Source: a virus
Strand: one strand, 5' to 3'
Virus record (IMG/VR): IMGVR_UViG_3300020810_000295
Coordinates: 1 to 37,993 of that record
DNA: 37,993 nt
Part shown: piece after piece, positions 30,003 through 37,993 of the stretch
Layout of the letters: each line of letters starts with the position of its first letter
How positions within the stretch are numbered: position 1 is the first letter of the stretch
Program-made: the position numbers and the translations under genes
Notes under the pieces: model-generated
Told to the model about the DNA's origin: nothing
Database searches by the model: none
What the model saw: the letters and a program-made list of their open reading frames with translations, nothing else

Positions 30003-30201
30003 GATCTTTATTGCCGTTTTCTGGATTTGATTTGCTCGATCTATCAATCATTTCTAATTTGTATGTGTCTAACATAGTTTGGATTTGATGTTGAGCATCA
30101 GGATTTCTAGTTTGAAACCATTTCTGTGTTAACGAATTAATTTTTTCTACAATTTGTTCGTCTGTTAGAGAACTTATATCTGATAGTAATGGATGATCCA
30201 T
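29977..30201 (-). CDS. Small helical protein, unknown
   Basis: A 74-residue protein starting MDHPLLSDISSLTDEQIVEK, predicted two helices with KWFQTRNPDAQHQIQTMLDT in the middle. No family recognised; I recall similar small proteins in marine T4-like phages. AAGG lies 9 bp before the ATG. It is the last gene of the structural module and its 3' end contains the DnaE-like promoter. Confidence 0.55.
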   Translation of the reverse strand: MDHPLLSDISSLTDEQIVEKINSLTQKWFQTRNPDAQHQIQTMLDTYKLEMIDRSSKSNPENGNKDLDNLINVS

Positions 30202-30212
30202 TAATTAATACC

Positions 30213-30791
30213 TTATGCGAATTGACCAATGTATTGTGCGTAAACTGTGATACCACCGTCATATGTCCAAACGTCAACACAAATTGGATCACTATTGCTG
30301 TTTACAACAAATGGTGCTGGAAATGGGTTATCGCCGTTTGTACCATATTTGATAGTACCATTTTCTGTAGCAAAAGATACTGTTCTTGCTGTACTATCGC
30401 CTAATGTATCTAACAGCATAACTCTAATTCTACCTACTTTGTTTGCTGTAGGCCAATCAGTAAATGTTAGTGTAAGTGTGTTTGATCCAATAGTAAATGT
30501 TTGAAAATTACCATTAGTAAAACTAACGTTTGTTGGACCAGTTACTGTACCACCTGGATAATGTTTTTCAGTGTTAGCAATAAAGTTTGCTCCACTTACA
30601 TCGTTACCTAGAAAGTTGTTTGCCGCGTTTAATTTTGCAGTATTTGTCTGCAAATCTTCAATTTCATTCTTTGCGGCTGTGAAATTGTTCTTGATAGTAT
30701 TAAAGTTATTACGAAATCCCTGGCTGTCATTATCCTGACCTGCTACGGGAAACGTAGAATCAATACTTGTATTGTCAATATTACTTGCCAT
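30213..30791 (-). CDS. Virion structural protein (fibre-like)
   Basis: A 192-residue protein. The N-terminus (MASNIDNTSIDSTFPVAGQD, then NDSQGFRNNFNTIKNNF) matches the short head found at the start of many marine myovirus fibre and structural proteins; the 35312-36016 protein has a related one (GDDLREAFIKVNQNFDDL). A helical stretch (about 37-55) is followed by a beta-rich domain (about 75-192). Expected to be a tail or baseplate surface protein. CTAAATA, a late promoter variant, lies 22 bp upstream, with a GAGAGGA ribosome site. Confidence 0.65.
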   Translation of the reverse strand: MASNIDNTSIDSTFPVAGQDNDSQGFRNNFNTIKNNFTAAKNEIEDLQTNTAKLNAANNFLGNDVSGANFIANTEKHYPGGTVTGPTNVSFTNGNFQTFTIGSNTLTLTFTDWPTANKVGRIRVMLLDTLGDSTARTVSFATENGTIKYGTNGDNPFPAPFVVNSNSDPICVDVWTYDGGITVYAQYIGQFA

Positions 30792-30813
30792 ATTAGTTCC
30801 TCTCTAGTATATG

Positions 30814-30820
30814 TATTTAG
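30814..30820 (-). promoter_or_regulatory. Late promoter variant CTAAATA
   Basis: CTAAATA on the minus strand, 22 bp before the 30791 start, just after the stop of the 1186-residue gene. Confidence 0.5.
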
Positions 30821-30825
30821 CTAGG

Positions 30826-33800
30826 TTAAACATTATATTGATAGTTTCCGAATGCAATATATTGCTCATCGCTATTACCTATAGTAGCATCAACAATATA
30901 TCTATCTATTTCAAAATCTAAATTCTTAAAGTCGAACCCACTATTAGTTATATTTAATAAAATCTGTGCCGCTGTTCCTGGTTTACAATAGCATAATGGT
31001 ACTGCTGTAACATATCCTAATTCTTGTACACCAGAACCTTGTGCAGTTGACATCCAAATAGGTAAGAAACTACCTTCTGTAACGCCCGCTTGTGCTATAT
31101 TTTCACGCATATTTGTTACATTACTAATAAAGCGTGTTTGATCGGTAGAATTACTAATTTGTACAGCATCACTATCTACTTTAAGAGTGTTGTATGTTGG
31201 TCTAAATCTAAACGGATCACTACTTGTAGTAGCAATTTGTCCTGCTTTTAATATAGCACCATTTCTAGTTGTAATTTCAATAGTGCCGTTTGCATCGTAT
31301 ATAACAGATCCTGCTCTAGTAATAATTTCTAAATCGTTACCAAACGCTCGAACATTAATAATTTGATTTACACTATTTCTAATTTGGAAAACAGCTTCAC
31401 CTGCTCCTTCTTTACTAGCATCATCACGTGTTTCGTACTCAACACTATCAACTGTAATTTTCTTTTTGTTAGCAATTCCTGTAGTTTTAGCAACCTTTCC
31501 AGTCTTTGTATCTAAAGGGTCATTTACATCTACATAAATTACTTCATACAATACTGTGTTAGTTCCGTTCTCTTTTGCTTCTGCAACTTTCAACTCACCA
31601 AATTTAAATCTTTTACGTTTATGATTTTTTCTAGAAGCCGCAACATACTCTTTAATTTCTTTAGTTTCAATACCAGCATATACTAACATCTTAACTTCTT
31701 TTTGTAGACCAAACTGTGCATCATTTGGTCTGTAAATACTATTAGGTGTAAAGATATTACTATCACCTATGAAATTTTTATATATTTGGCGCTGTGTAGT
31801 TTTAAATAAAGGTTTAACATATAAGTTACTGTACGTCAAATTGTCAGGATCTCTTACAACAATGTTAAACGTTCTAGTTGTAGAACTAAACCCAAATCTA
31901 TCTCTTGCTTGTACTGTGAAAATAAACTTTCTATCAATAGTAGTTGTACCACCGTCAAGTGTAAATTTATTATTATCAATAGTTGAAAGACCATCTGAAG
32001 TAGGTGTTGCAAACTGTACAACTTTACCAACAATTTCACCATCAAAGTTTAAAGTTAACCCTGGTGGCAATCTACCACTTGATAATGTATAAAGTAATGA
32101 ACTATCTGTAACACTTGTTAATGCTTCTACAAAAAACGTACTAACAAAGTTAGCTTTGATACTGCCTAAGTTTTCTGTAGTTTGCCATTTAATTGTACTT
32201 TCAACTTCTCCTAAAATCTTAACTGTAAACGTTTTTCTTTTTTCAGCAATTAACTCTTGACTGATACTAGTAAAGCGTTGAGCATTAATTGTAAATTTGT
32301 ATTCTTTTGTAACAGCTGGCTGATAAGGAACACGACCTGCTATTTCGCCGGTAGTAACATCTAATACTAACCCTGGTGGAATTTCACTTGGAGTATTATC
32401 TGGATTAGTTGATTCAAACGTATATGTTAGATCACCTAGTACTGTTTGAGGATCAAATACATCTAAGAAAATTGTTACGTAATTGTTAGCACGTTTAAAC
32501 CCTAAGTCTGCTGGTGTTAACCAAACAGGAGTTCTTAAATAAGTGTTGTCTGCTTTGAATACCCCTGTACCAATTTGCATAACTGTGTTATCTGCACGTA
32601 GGAAATCATCACCTACTAAAAATATTTCAAATGATCTTTTAACAACAGTATCACCGTCACTTACACTTACATCAAATGCGTATCTTCGATTTAATTTTTT
32701 TCTACTTTGTGTTGGGATAGCATCGTCATATCCTTTTGTATCATAGTAGTAACTTTCAAAGCCGTTAGCACTTCTTAATCCAAAGTCAAACGCATATGAG
32801 TCAAACTGTGTTGCATCATAAAATCCACTACCTGCATTTTTGTCTATTGCTAGGATAGGGTCAACAATTCCAACTAATCTTCCGTCAGTTGTTAATTGTA
32901 ATCCTGGTGGTATTTCTCCATCACCGTCGGCAATAAAATATTCTAATGTTTGTCCAGTTGGTAAGTCAGCATCAATTGCTTCTAATTGGAAGTCAACAAT
33001 ACTACTGTCTAAAATGAATGTAGCACTTCCTCTTCCTAATGGTAATAGTCCTTCTGTTGTTGACCATACTGGATCATCAGGACCTTCTATAGTTAGAGTA
33101 AATGTTCTATCTCTTAATCCTTCTTCGTTGGTTGCACGTAACACAAATTTAAATTCAGTAGTACGTGACACTTCAAAAGGAGTACCAACAATTTTATTTT
33201 GTTCTAAACGCATACCCGGAGGTAATTCCCCACTAATTAGTGTAACAATATCTGTGTTTAATGTAATAGTAGTTGGGGATCCATCAGATATATAAACGTC
33301 TTTTAATACTGATTCTGTATATGTAAAGTAACTTCTTACAATATCTCTATACCATAATTCAGTTGTTACATAGTCACTACTTCCACTTGTTTTATAGTGT
33401 AGTACTTGACCTGACAAGTATGAGTAATAATATGTACTGTACTGTCCATAAAATGTTCCTCCAGCATCTGGTATTTGTCCACCAACATATCCTTGAGATA
33501 ATGCCCATTGATATGCTGTTTCTTGACCGCCTAACCATGTTACTGGAGTTGTACTATAATTAGGTGCTATGTTATTACTAGGATCAACATAACCTCCAAC
33601 GTAAGGCATCATATCGTTCGTTGTAGCAACATTTGTGTCACCATCAGTACTTTGTATTGTTAATATTCTTTTACCTTGTTTAACAGCCGTATTTGTGTTA
33701 TAGTCGTCTGCCGAATTACCTGTATTTGCTTCTGATGACGGAAAGTAAAAACTACCATTTCTAAACATTGGGTTAAACAGTGGAGCATTAATTGTAGCAA

Positions 33801-34386
33801 AATCTTTAACGCCAATGTCGTCAATTTCAATCATTGCACGATTAACTAACAGTCCGCCGTTATTAATACCAAGTAGTTTGATTTCGTTTGATTCAACATT
33901 TGAAAATTTACTAAGTTTATTAATAAGTTGACGTAGCATTTCAATGTCTGGTGATTTATTAGTATCTTCGTCAATCACATTCCAATCATTTAACGGTTTG
34001 TCAGGAGCAACAATAATATGATCTCCTAAATAATTTTGCCAGTCGTTGATCATATTAGCACCTGTACTACCCTGAGGGTGTAAAATAATAACAACAGGTA
34101 TTAGCTTGTTTGATAAAGTAGGAATAGTTGGAACACGTATAGCTGGGGTTGGATATGTTGTAGTCATACTAGCACCATATTGATCAACATGATCAATACT
34201 AATACTAATAGTACTAGCATTACTTAATGCCGATTGTGGTGGATAACTTAAACTTTGATTGCTAGGATTATATCCGCTACCGCCGCCTATTGTTGGATCT
34301 AACGGCAGTGGAACTGATGCTGTAACTCTTTCTTGTAGAGTTGCTAAATTATAACCTGATTTTTGAGTCCAACTTGGTACTGCCAT
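30826..34386 (-). CDS. Large Ig-like fibre with an alpha/beta-hydrolase domain
   Basis: A 1186-residue virion protein. Residues about 93-355 resemble a polyhydroxybutyrate-depolymerase/feruloyl-esterase-type alpha/beta hydrolase: IPVVIILHPQGSTG (oxyanion strand), a nucleophile elbow at 171-178, TIQSTDGD (candidate Asp 248 or 250) with MMPYVGG, and candidate H330. The elbow reads G173-I-N175-N-G177, so the catalytic Ser is Asn. From about 370 to 880 come at least four putative-Ig (He_PIG) repeats marked by LPPGM, IPPGLQL, IPPGLVL and LPPGLTL. The C-terminal 300 residues are basic, then beta-rich. Probably a tail or capsid fibre that binds a surface polymer. A late promoter lies upstream. Confidence 0.8.
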   Translation of the reverse strand: MAVPSWTQKSGYNLATLQERVTASVPLPLDPTIGGGSGYNPSNQSLSYPPQSALSNASTISISIDHVDQYGASMTTTYPTPAIRVPTIPTLSNKLIPVVIILHPQGSTGANMINDWQNYLGDHIIVAPDKPLNDWNVIDEDTNKSPDIEMLRQLINKLSKFSNVESNEIKLLGINNGGLLVNRAMIEIDDIGVKDFATINAPLFNPMFRNGSFYFPSSEANTGNSADDYNTNTAVKQGKRILTIQSTDGDTNVATTNDMMPYVGGYVDPSNNIAPNYSTTPVTWLGGQETAYQWALSQGYVGGQIPDAGGTFYGQYSTYYYSYLSGQVLHYKTSGSSDYVTTELWYRDIVRSYFTYTESVLKDVYISDGSPTTITLNTDIVTLISGELPPGMRLEQNKIVGTPFEVSRTTEFKFVLRATNEEGLRDRTFTLTIEGPDDPVWSTTEGLLPLGRGSATFILDSSIVDFQLEAIDADLPTGQTLEYFIADGDGEIPPGLQLTTDGRLVGIVDPILAIDKNAGSGFYDATQFDSYAFDFGLRSANGFESYYYDTKGYDDAIPTQSRKKLNRRYAFDVSVSDGDTVVKRSFEIFLVGDDFLRADNTVMQIGTGVFKADNTYLRTPVWLTPADLGFKRANNYVTIFLDVFDPQTVLGDLTYTFESTNPDNTPSEIPPGLVLDVTTGEIAGRVPYQPAVTKEYKFTINAQRFTSISQELIAEKRKTFTVKILGEVESTIKWQTTENLGSIKANFVSTFFVEALTSVTDSSLLYTLSSGRLPPGLTLNFDGEIVGKVVQFATPTSDGLSTIDNNKFTLDGGTTTIDRKFIFTVQARDRFGFSSTTRTFNIVVRDPDNLTYSNLYVKPLFKTTQRQIYKNFIGDSNIFTPNSIYRPNDAQFGLQKEVKMLVYAGIETKEIKEYVAASRKNHKRKRFKFGELKVAEAKENGTNTVLYEVIYVDVNDPLDTKTGKVAKTTGIANKKKITVDSVEYETRDDASKEGAGEAVFQIRNSVNQIINVRAFGNDLEIITRAGSVIYDANGTIEITTRNGAILKAGQIATTSSDPFRFRPTYNTLKVDSDAVQISNSTDQTRFISNVTNMRENIAQAGVTEGSFLPIWMSTAQGSGVQELGYVTAVPLCYCKPGTAAQILLNITNSGFDFKNLDFEIDRYIVDATIGNSDEQYIAFGNYQYNV

Positions 34387-34410
34387 GTTTCATATCCTTT
34401 AACTTATTAG

Positions 34411-34418
34411 TATTTATC
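34411..34418 (-). promoter_or_regulatory. Late promoter GATAAATA
   Basis: GATAAATA on the minus strand, 24 bp before the ATG of the 1186-residue gene; AAAGGA lies between. Confidence 0.65.
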
Positions 34419-34431
34419 GGATATCAAGTGT

Positions 34432-35310
34432 TTAGAATGCACGTTGTTGTTTAGTACTAGGACCTACGATATATGGGTATACTGGTTGGTTATTTGTATC
34501 TACAGTCATAAAGTAAGCATATGTGCCATCTGGATATTCCGGAGTTTTTGTGAAGCGTCCGTTGTATTGATCCAAAGTTCCTGTACCAATTTGAAATTCG
34601 TGATCGTTAACAAATGTTCCTGCTGTTTTTTCTGAATACAAATAGTCACGACCTGGTCTTTCACTACCATAATATTGATATGAACTTGTCATTCTAATTA
34701 CTACTGACAAAGGATCGTTAAAGTCTGAATAACCAAATGGTCCGTAAATAGGATATCCATCAAAACAGTAACCTACAATTTTACTATGACCGTCTGCATG
34801 TCTAAACTTATCTCCACCAAAGTCGCTTCCAGCATAATATGTAGGAGTTGGACTTGCGTCAGTATCAATCATTGTAGTTGACCATGCTGGTCCTGTTTCA
34901 CTTGATCCTGTTGGTAAAAATAAAAACATTGCTGACATATAATGATATTGACCATTTGTTTCTGGCCATCCACCTGCATCGTCACCGCCATAATTTCCTC
35001 TAAACTGTACAGCATTATATTCAAATCCTGTAGCTGGTGCATCGTCAATTGCACTTAGTCCAGGTGGAACAACGCCAACTCCTGAACTTGGTGAGTAAAA
35101 TACAACACCATTAGACATAATGCCTAGTGGAGTTAGTGCAGTAGTTAGCTGTGCGTTTGTAGTATTTTCGCCACCTCTAAATGTAAAAGAATAGTTGTAT
35201 GATTGTGATTGGGCTGTATTTGCACTAGGTGCAAACGCATTATTGCCAAACGCTTTACCAAATTGTGCTGGATTAGGTAATCCATTTGATGTAATTGTTA
35301 AAGTTGCCAT
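34432..35310 (-). CDS. YHYH-domain virion protein
   Basis: A 292-residue protein with the YHYH domain pattern: GQYHYMSAM (about 120-128), HSKIVGYCFDGYPIYGPFGY (about 175-194), LDQYNGRFTKTPEYPDGTYAYF (about 248-269) and YPYIVGP near the end. YHYH domains occur in secreted and surface proteins, possibly metal- or carbohydrate-binding; the activity is unknown. The N-terminus (MATLTITSNGLPNPAQFGKA) is a beta-rich attachment part. It lies between two fibre-like genes with an AGGAG ribosome site and no own promoter, so it is made from the 36037 transcript. Confidence 0.75.
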   Translation of the reverse strand: MATLTITSNGLPNPAQFGKAFGNNAFAPSANTAQSQSYNYSFTFRGGENTTNAQLTTALTPLGIMSNGVVFYSPSSGVGVVPPGLSAIDDAPATGFEYNAVQFRGNYGGDDAGGWPETNGQYHYMSAMFLFLPTGSSETGPAWSTTMIDTDASPTPTYYAGSDFGGDKFRHADGHSKIVGYCFDGYPIYGPFGYSDFNDPLSVVIRMTSSYQYYGSERPGRDYLYSEKTAGTFVNDHEFQIGTGTLDQYNGRFTKTPEYPDGTYAYFMTVDTNNQPVYPYIVGPSTKQQRAF

Positions 35311-35311
35311 A

Positions 35312-36016
35312 TTAGCTTATTACTCCTGCGTCAAAAGTTCTATCATCAGGAGTCATATATCCTCCAAAGTCTATATCTGTTTCGTAAAGTAGCCAGTCAC
35401 TGAAGCCCCTTACATCATTACTTAGCGTTCCAAAATCAAATCCTGCTGTATTTGGCTCAATACTTCTAATATCAATACCGTATACTAATCCTTGTAAGTT
35501 ACCTGTAACAGGACCACTAAATTCACTTGCTGTAAATGTTCCGCCGTTAGTAATATCAAAACCAGCGGCATTTAAGTTTCCGCCTAATTCTGGACTTGTG
35601 TCTGTTACAATTTCTGCTGTTGAATTAACAGTTAAAACATTTCCTGATAATGATGTATTTGCACCTGTACCACCAAAGATACTAAGTGATTGGCCATCTG
35701 CAAGTGATATGCTACCTGAATCTGAAACTATAGTTAATGCTTGTAATCCTCCTGTAGCATTAACTGTAATTCCTTGCGGAGTACTAGTTAGTGTTACATT
35801 AGATCCTTGTACTAATTTTTTAAGTTGAATTTCAGCTCCAACCTTTTGTGAAAATATACCTTCGCCAACATTCCCTACATTGGCAACGGTTGTGCTTTCT
35901 GGTGAACGTAGATCTAAATCATCAAAATTTTGATTTACTTTAATAAACGCTTCACGAAGATCATCACCTGTTCCGTCGTTTGCTAGTGTACCGATATTAA
36001 TTGTTTGTAAAGCCAT
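35312..36016 (-). CDS. Fibre-like virion structural protein
   Basis: A 234-residue protein starting MALQTINIGTLANDGTGDDL and then REAFIKVNQNFDDLDLR, a head module typical of phage tail or fibre proteins as I know them. It is followed by beta-rich sequence with Gly/Ser/Thr/Asn repeats (SISLADGQSLSIFGGTGANT) and a unique C-terminus (about 185-234) rich in Asp and aromatic residues. Probably a trimeric fibre or baseplate component. The late promoter at 36037-36044 lies 20 bp upstream. Confidence 0.65.
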   Translation of the reverse strand: MALQTINIGTLANDGTGDDLREAFIKVNQNFDDLDLRSPESTTVANVGNVGEGIFSQKVGAEIQLKKLVQGSNVTLTSTPQGITVNATGGLQALTIVSDSGSISLADGQSLSIFGGTGANTSLSGNVLTVNSTAEIVTDTSPELGGNLNAAGFDITNGGTFTASEFSGPVTGNLQGLVYGIDIRSIEPNTAGFDFGTLSNDVRGFSDWLLYETDIDFGGYMTPDDRTFDAGVIS

Positions 36017-36036
36017 ATTATCTCTCTTCTATAATG

Positions 36037-36044
36037 TATTTATC
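36037..36044 (-). promoter_or_regulatory. Late promoter GATAAATA
   Basis: GATAAATA on the minus strand, overlapping the TAA stop of the subtilase gene (36040-36042) and 20 bp before the 36016 start. Confidence 0.65.
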
Positions 36045-37662
36045 CTTGTCCACTACCACTAGTACCTTTGGCACTAAACTGTATTGGACTATTATAAGGC
36101 CAATATGCTATATTACGTGTACCACCATATAATCTAGGTATACTATTACTTGCAACAAAACTGTCAGGATTACCTGTATTATATAATTGTTCTTTTGCGT
36201 TGTTAGTCAAGAAATCTTTAAATTCTTGTGCTGTGCCTCCCGGATTTGCTTGTAACCATAAAGCACCCATTCCTGTTATTTGCGGCGCCGCCATGCTTGT
36301 TCCACTAATTCTAGCAATAGAATATGCTGTGTTAGGTGGATAATTTTGTTTGGTACTATATGTAGATACATTACTTGTAACACTTGTAATTTGTTCACCA
36401 GCGGCATTGATGTCTAATCGAGCACCACGCTCACTATCTTCTCTTAAAAATTCTTCTGAACCATACTGGTCACATGCCATATTGCCAACCCATACTGTAT
36501 CTAATGAGTGCGGGCTACTTGGCCTATTATAAAATACAGGCTGTCCTGCGGCAATGTATCCAGCCCATGTTTCGTTGAGTGTATAATAACTGTCATATAT
36601 TGTATCAGCATATTGTCCTGCGGATGATCCTGCACAAGGATGATATCCATTACCTGCGGCTTTAACACATATTACTCCGGCATCAGTTAATTGTTCTTGT
36701 TCAACATCAGCTGGCGTATATGCCATTGGGTGTCTACTTGCTACTGCACCGTATTGTGTAAATGTACCACTAGTCCACGCCTGTGGTGTAATACTTTGAT
36801 CAACACCTCTATAAAAAATTGATTGAATTTGTGTAGATCCAAATTGTGAATTTCTATAATACCAACTATATCCCCAACTTTGATTTACAATAGTAGGACG
36901 TTTAAATCCTGTATTTGGATCAATTGGTTTTTGTTCGTGGAATAATCTAATTAAATCATAACGATCAGTATCAATACTATGATTAGACCCGCCAAATATT
37001 CTCATAGAATAAATTCTTGCATTCTTTGCCCAACCATATGTTTTACCAGCGGCAATACCTGTACAATGACTACCATGAGCACCTGCTCTATTTGAATCAT
37101 TTGATGTGTTAGCATAAAAGCTACTAGGCATTGTTCCTGATAATCCAGTTAGTTCGTACCAATCAACTTGTTGGAATCTACTTACTCCATTTGCATCTTC
37201 CCATTCAGGGTGATCAACTTGTACACCGTCATCTTGAATAACAATGTCTACTCCGGTTCCGTCTAGTGTATAATTGTAATCAGCTGTACGTGTGCTTGAA
37301 GAATTATAATCTAAATTTGGATCAATATGTCTTTCTAAACCCCAGTTAACACTATTTGAACCGTTTACAAAACTTCTTTGAAATTCTGCATTTTGTGTAG
37401 CATATAGTTCTTGTGTTTCTATGTCTGGAACTCCTGCTACTGATAGTACTCGCGGGTCATTTGATAATGCCGCGGCTTCTTCGTCAGTAAGATCATAATG
37501 CGTCATTCTGTTATTAGCAGGCCTAGCATTAATTACTGGTACACTTCTATCAGGTACAATACTACTGTTTACAGAGTCATCAGTCGATGTGTCTCTTTGT
37601 AAATCGTTATCGACTACTGCAACATCTATGCCTTTTTCTGTAACTACAATATATTCAGCCAT
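36040..37662 (-). CDS. Subtilisin-like serine protease (S8 family) in the virion module
   Basis: A 540-residue subtilase with the full triad: D144 (VIQDDGVQVDHPEW), H196 (GAHGSHCTGIAAG), S456 (RISGTSMAAP), plus oxyanion N338 (KAAGNG). The first 110 residues look like an inhibitor-type propeptide region (EEAAALSNDPRVLSVAGVPD). No signal peptide is seen, which fits a virion-bound or cytoplasmic protease better than secretion. The last 30 residues form a short Gly/Ser-rich tail. Possible roles: maturing neighbouring fibres or digesting host surface protein during entry. GGAG precedes the ATG. Confidence 0.92.
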   Translation of the reverse strand: MAEYIVVTEKGIDVAVVDNDLQRDTSTDDSVNSSIVPDRSVPVINARPANNRMTHYDLTDEEAAALSNDPRVLSVAGVPDIETQELYATQNAEFQRSFVNGSNSVNWGLERHIDPNLDYNSSSTRTADYNYTLDGTGVDIVIQDDGVQVDHPEWEDANGVSRFQQVDWYELTGLSGTMPSSFYANTSNDSNRAGAHGSHCTGIAAGKTYGWAKNARIYSMRIFGGSNHSIDTDRYDLIRLFHEQKPIDPNTGFKRPTIVNQSWGYSWYYRNSQFGSTQIQSIFYRGVDQSITPQAWTSGTFTQYGAVASRHPMAYTPADVEQEQLTDAGVICVKAAGNGYHPCAGSSAGQYADTIYDSYYTLNETWAGYIAAGQPVFYNRPSSPHSLDTVWVGNMACDQYGSEEFLREDSERGARLDINAAGEQITSVTSNVSTYSTKQNYPPNTAYSIARISGTSMAAPQITGMGALWLQANPGGTAQEFKDFLTNNAKEQLYNTGNPDSFVASNSIPRLYGGTRNIAYWPYNSPIQFSAKGTSGSGQG

Positions 37663-37688
37663 ATTATGCTCCGTCTCTTTGTTTAAAT

Positions 37689-37993
37689 TTAATCAACAAC
37701 ATATCCTGATTCTCCTGCTAGTCTTGGATCGTCTTGTGCTGGTGTGTTACCATCTTGGAATATACTTCTAATTGTTGCAAGTGATGGTTTACTAATTATT
37801 GGTGCAATGTATGTGTTATGGAATGCATAACCTAACGGATTGTTTGTTTGAATGCCTGCTTGGGTACGCATATCATCTGTCCACTCTGGAGCAAGACTTC
37901 CACCGTCCCATAATTCTGTGTATTCAAACATAGCAAAGTTTAGTAGGAACAAGTATTCTTTTGCGGCTACTTCAAATGCATCTGCATCTGTTT
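37689..37993 (-). CDS. C-terminal part of a virion protein, cut by the window edge
   Basis: An open frame runs from base 37993 to a stop at 37689, giving 100 residues with no start required inside the window; the upstream part lies outside. The visible part starts TDADAFEVAAKEYLFLLNFA and ends RLAGESGYVVD, with tryptophans and a GYAFHNTYIAPIISKP segment. No family can be named from this fragment. Its setting upstream of the subtilase and fibre genes suggests a structural protein. Confidence 0.6.
   Translation of the reverse strand, partial: TDADAFEVAAKEYLFLLNFAMFEYTELWDGGSLAPEWTDDMRTQAGIQTNNPLGYAFHNTYIAPIISKPSLATIRSIFQDGNTPAQDDPRLAGESGYVVD

Noticed and set aside
1-37993. tRNA genes, CRISPR arrays, integrase or attachment sites
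   Set aside because: I looked for T-loop motifs, regular repeat-spacer structure and recombinase motifs on both strands and saw none.

Overview
The window is part of the genome of a marine T4-like myovirus (Caudoviricetes, of the cyanophage/pelagiphage type). It carries a family B DNA polymerase (gp43), sliding clamp (gp45) and clamp-loader ATPase (gp44). It also has the host-like genes usual in such phages: phoH, thyX, a MazG-type pyrophosphatase, a GroES-like co-chaperonin, peptide deformylase, DnaJ, two 2OG-Fe(II) oxygenases and a ferredoxin. The DNA is AT-rich and densely packed. Every gene I can support lies on the minus strand except phoH. Spanin and lipoprotein genes imply a Gram-negative host. 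I see no tRNA, integrase, insertion sequence or CRISPR array, and no gene-free stretch longer than about 160 bp.

Layout by coordinate. 1-5888: replication block (gp45, epimerase, DexA-like exonuclease, gp43, HAD protein, DsbA-like protein). 5948-6487: a 2OG oxygenase. 6521-12661: predicted head-associated proteins, six of which begin with a short peptide resembling the T4 capsid-targeting/prohead-protease site (L/I-x-E). One of these is a 646-residue nucleotidyltransferase plus ParB-like protein. 12666-16932: an unknown protein, then ClpA, peptide deformylase and DnaJ. 16971-21520: lysis and envelope block (holin-like protein, MscS-like protein, S74 fibre, nested spanins, extra lipoprotein, zinc-finger-like protein, GH108 endolysin). 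21532-22763: two unknown proteins. 22920-23639: phoH on the plus strand. 23640-29967: nucleotide metabolism, chaperone and clamp-loader genes, ending in a short DnaE-like protein. 29977-37993: virion surface module (structural proteins, a 1186-residue Ig-like fibre with an alpha/beta-hydrolase domain, a YHYH protein, a subtilase).

Expression signals are unusually readable. Host sigma70-type promoters (TTGACA, 17 bp, TATAAT, mostly perfect matches) precede replication and chaperone genes, and two of them lie inside upstream coding sequences. T4-type late promoters (GATAAATA/TATAAATA/CTAAATA) precede structural and lysis genes, and several overlap the stop codon of the gene before. Three sigma70 sites lie exactly 6 nt from an ATG and three late sites exactly 5 nt from an ATG. 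These are the spacings that put the transcription start on the A of the start codon, so six genes may be read from leaderless mRNAs. This pattern and the capsid-targeted cassette are the two most interesting signals here.
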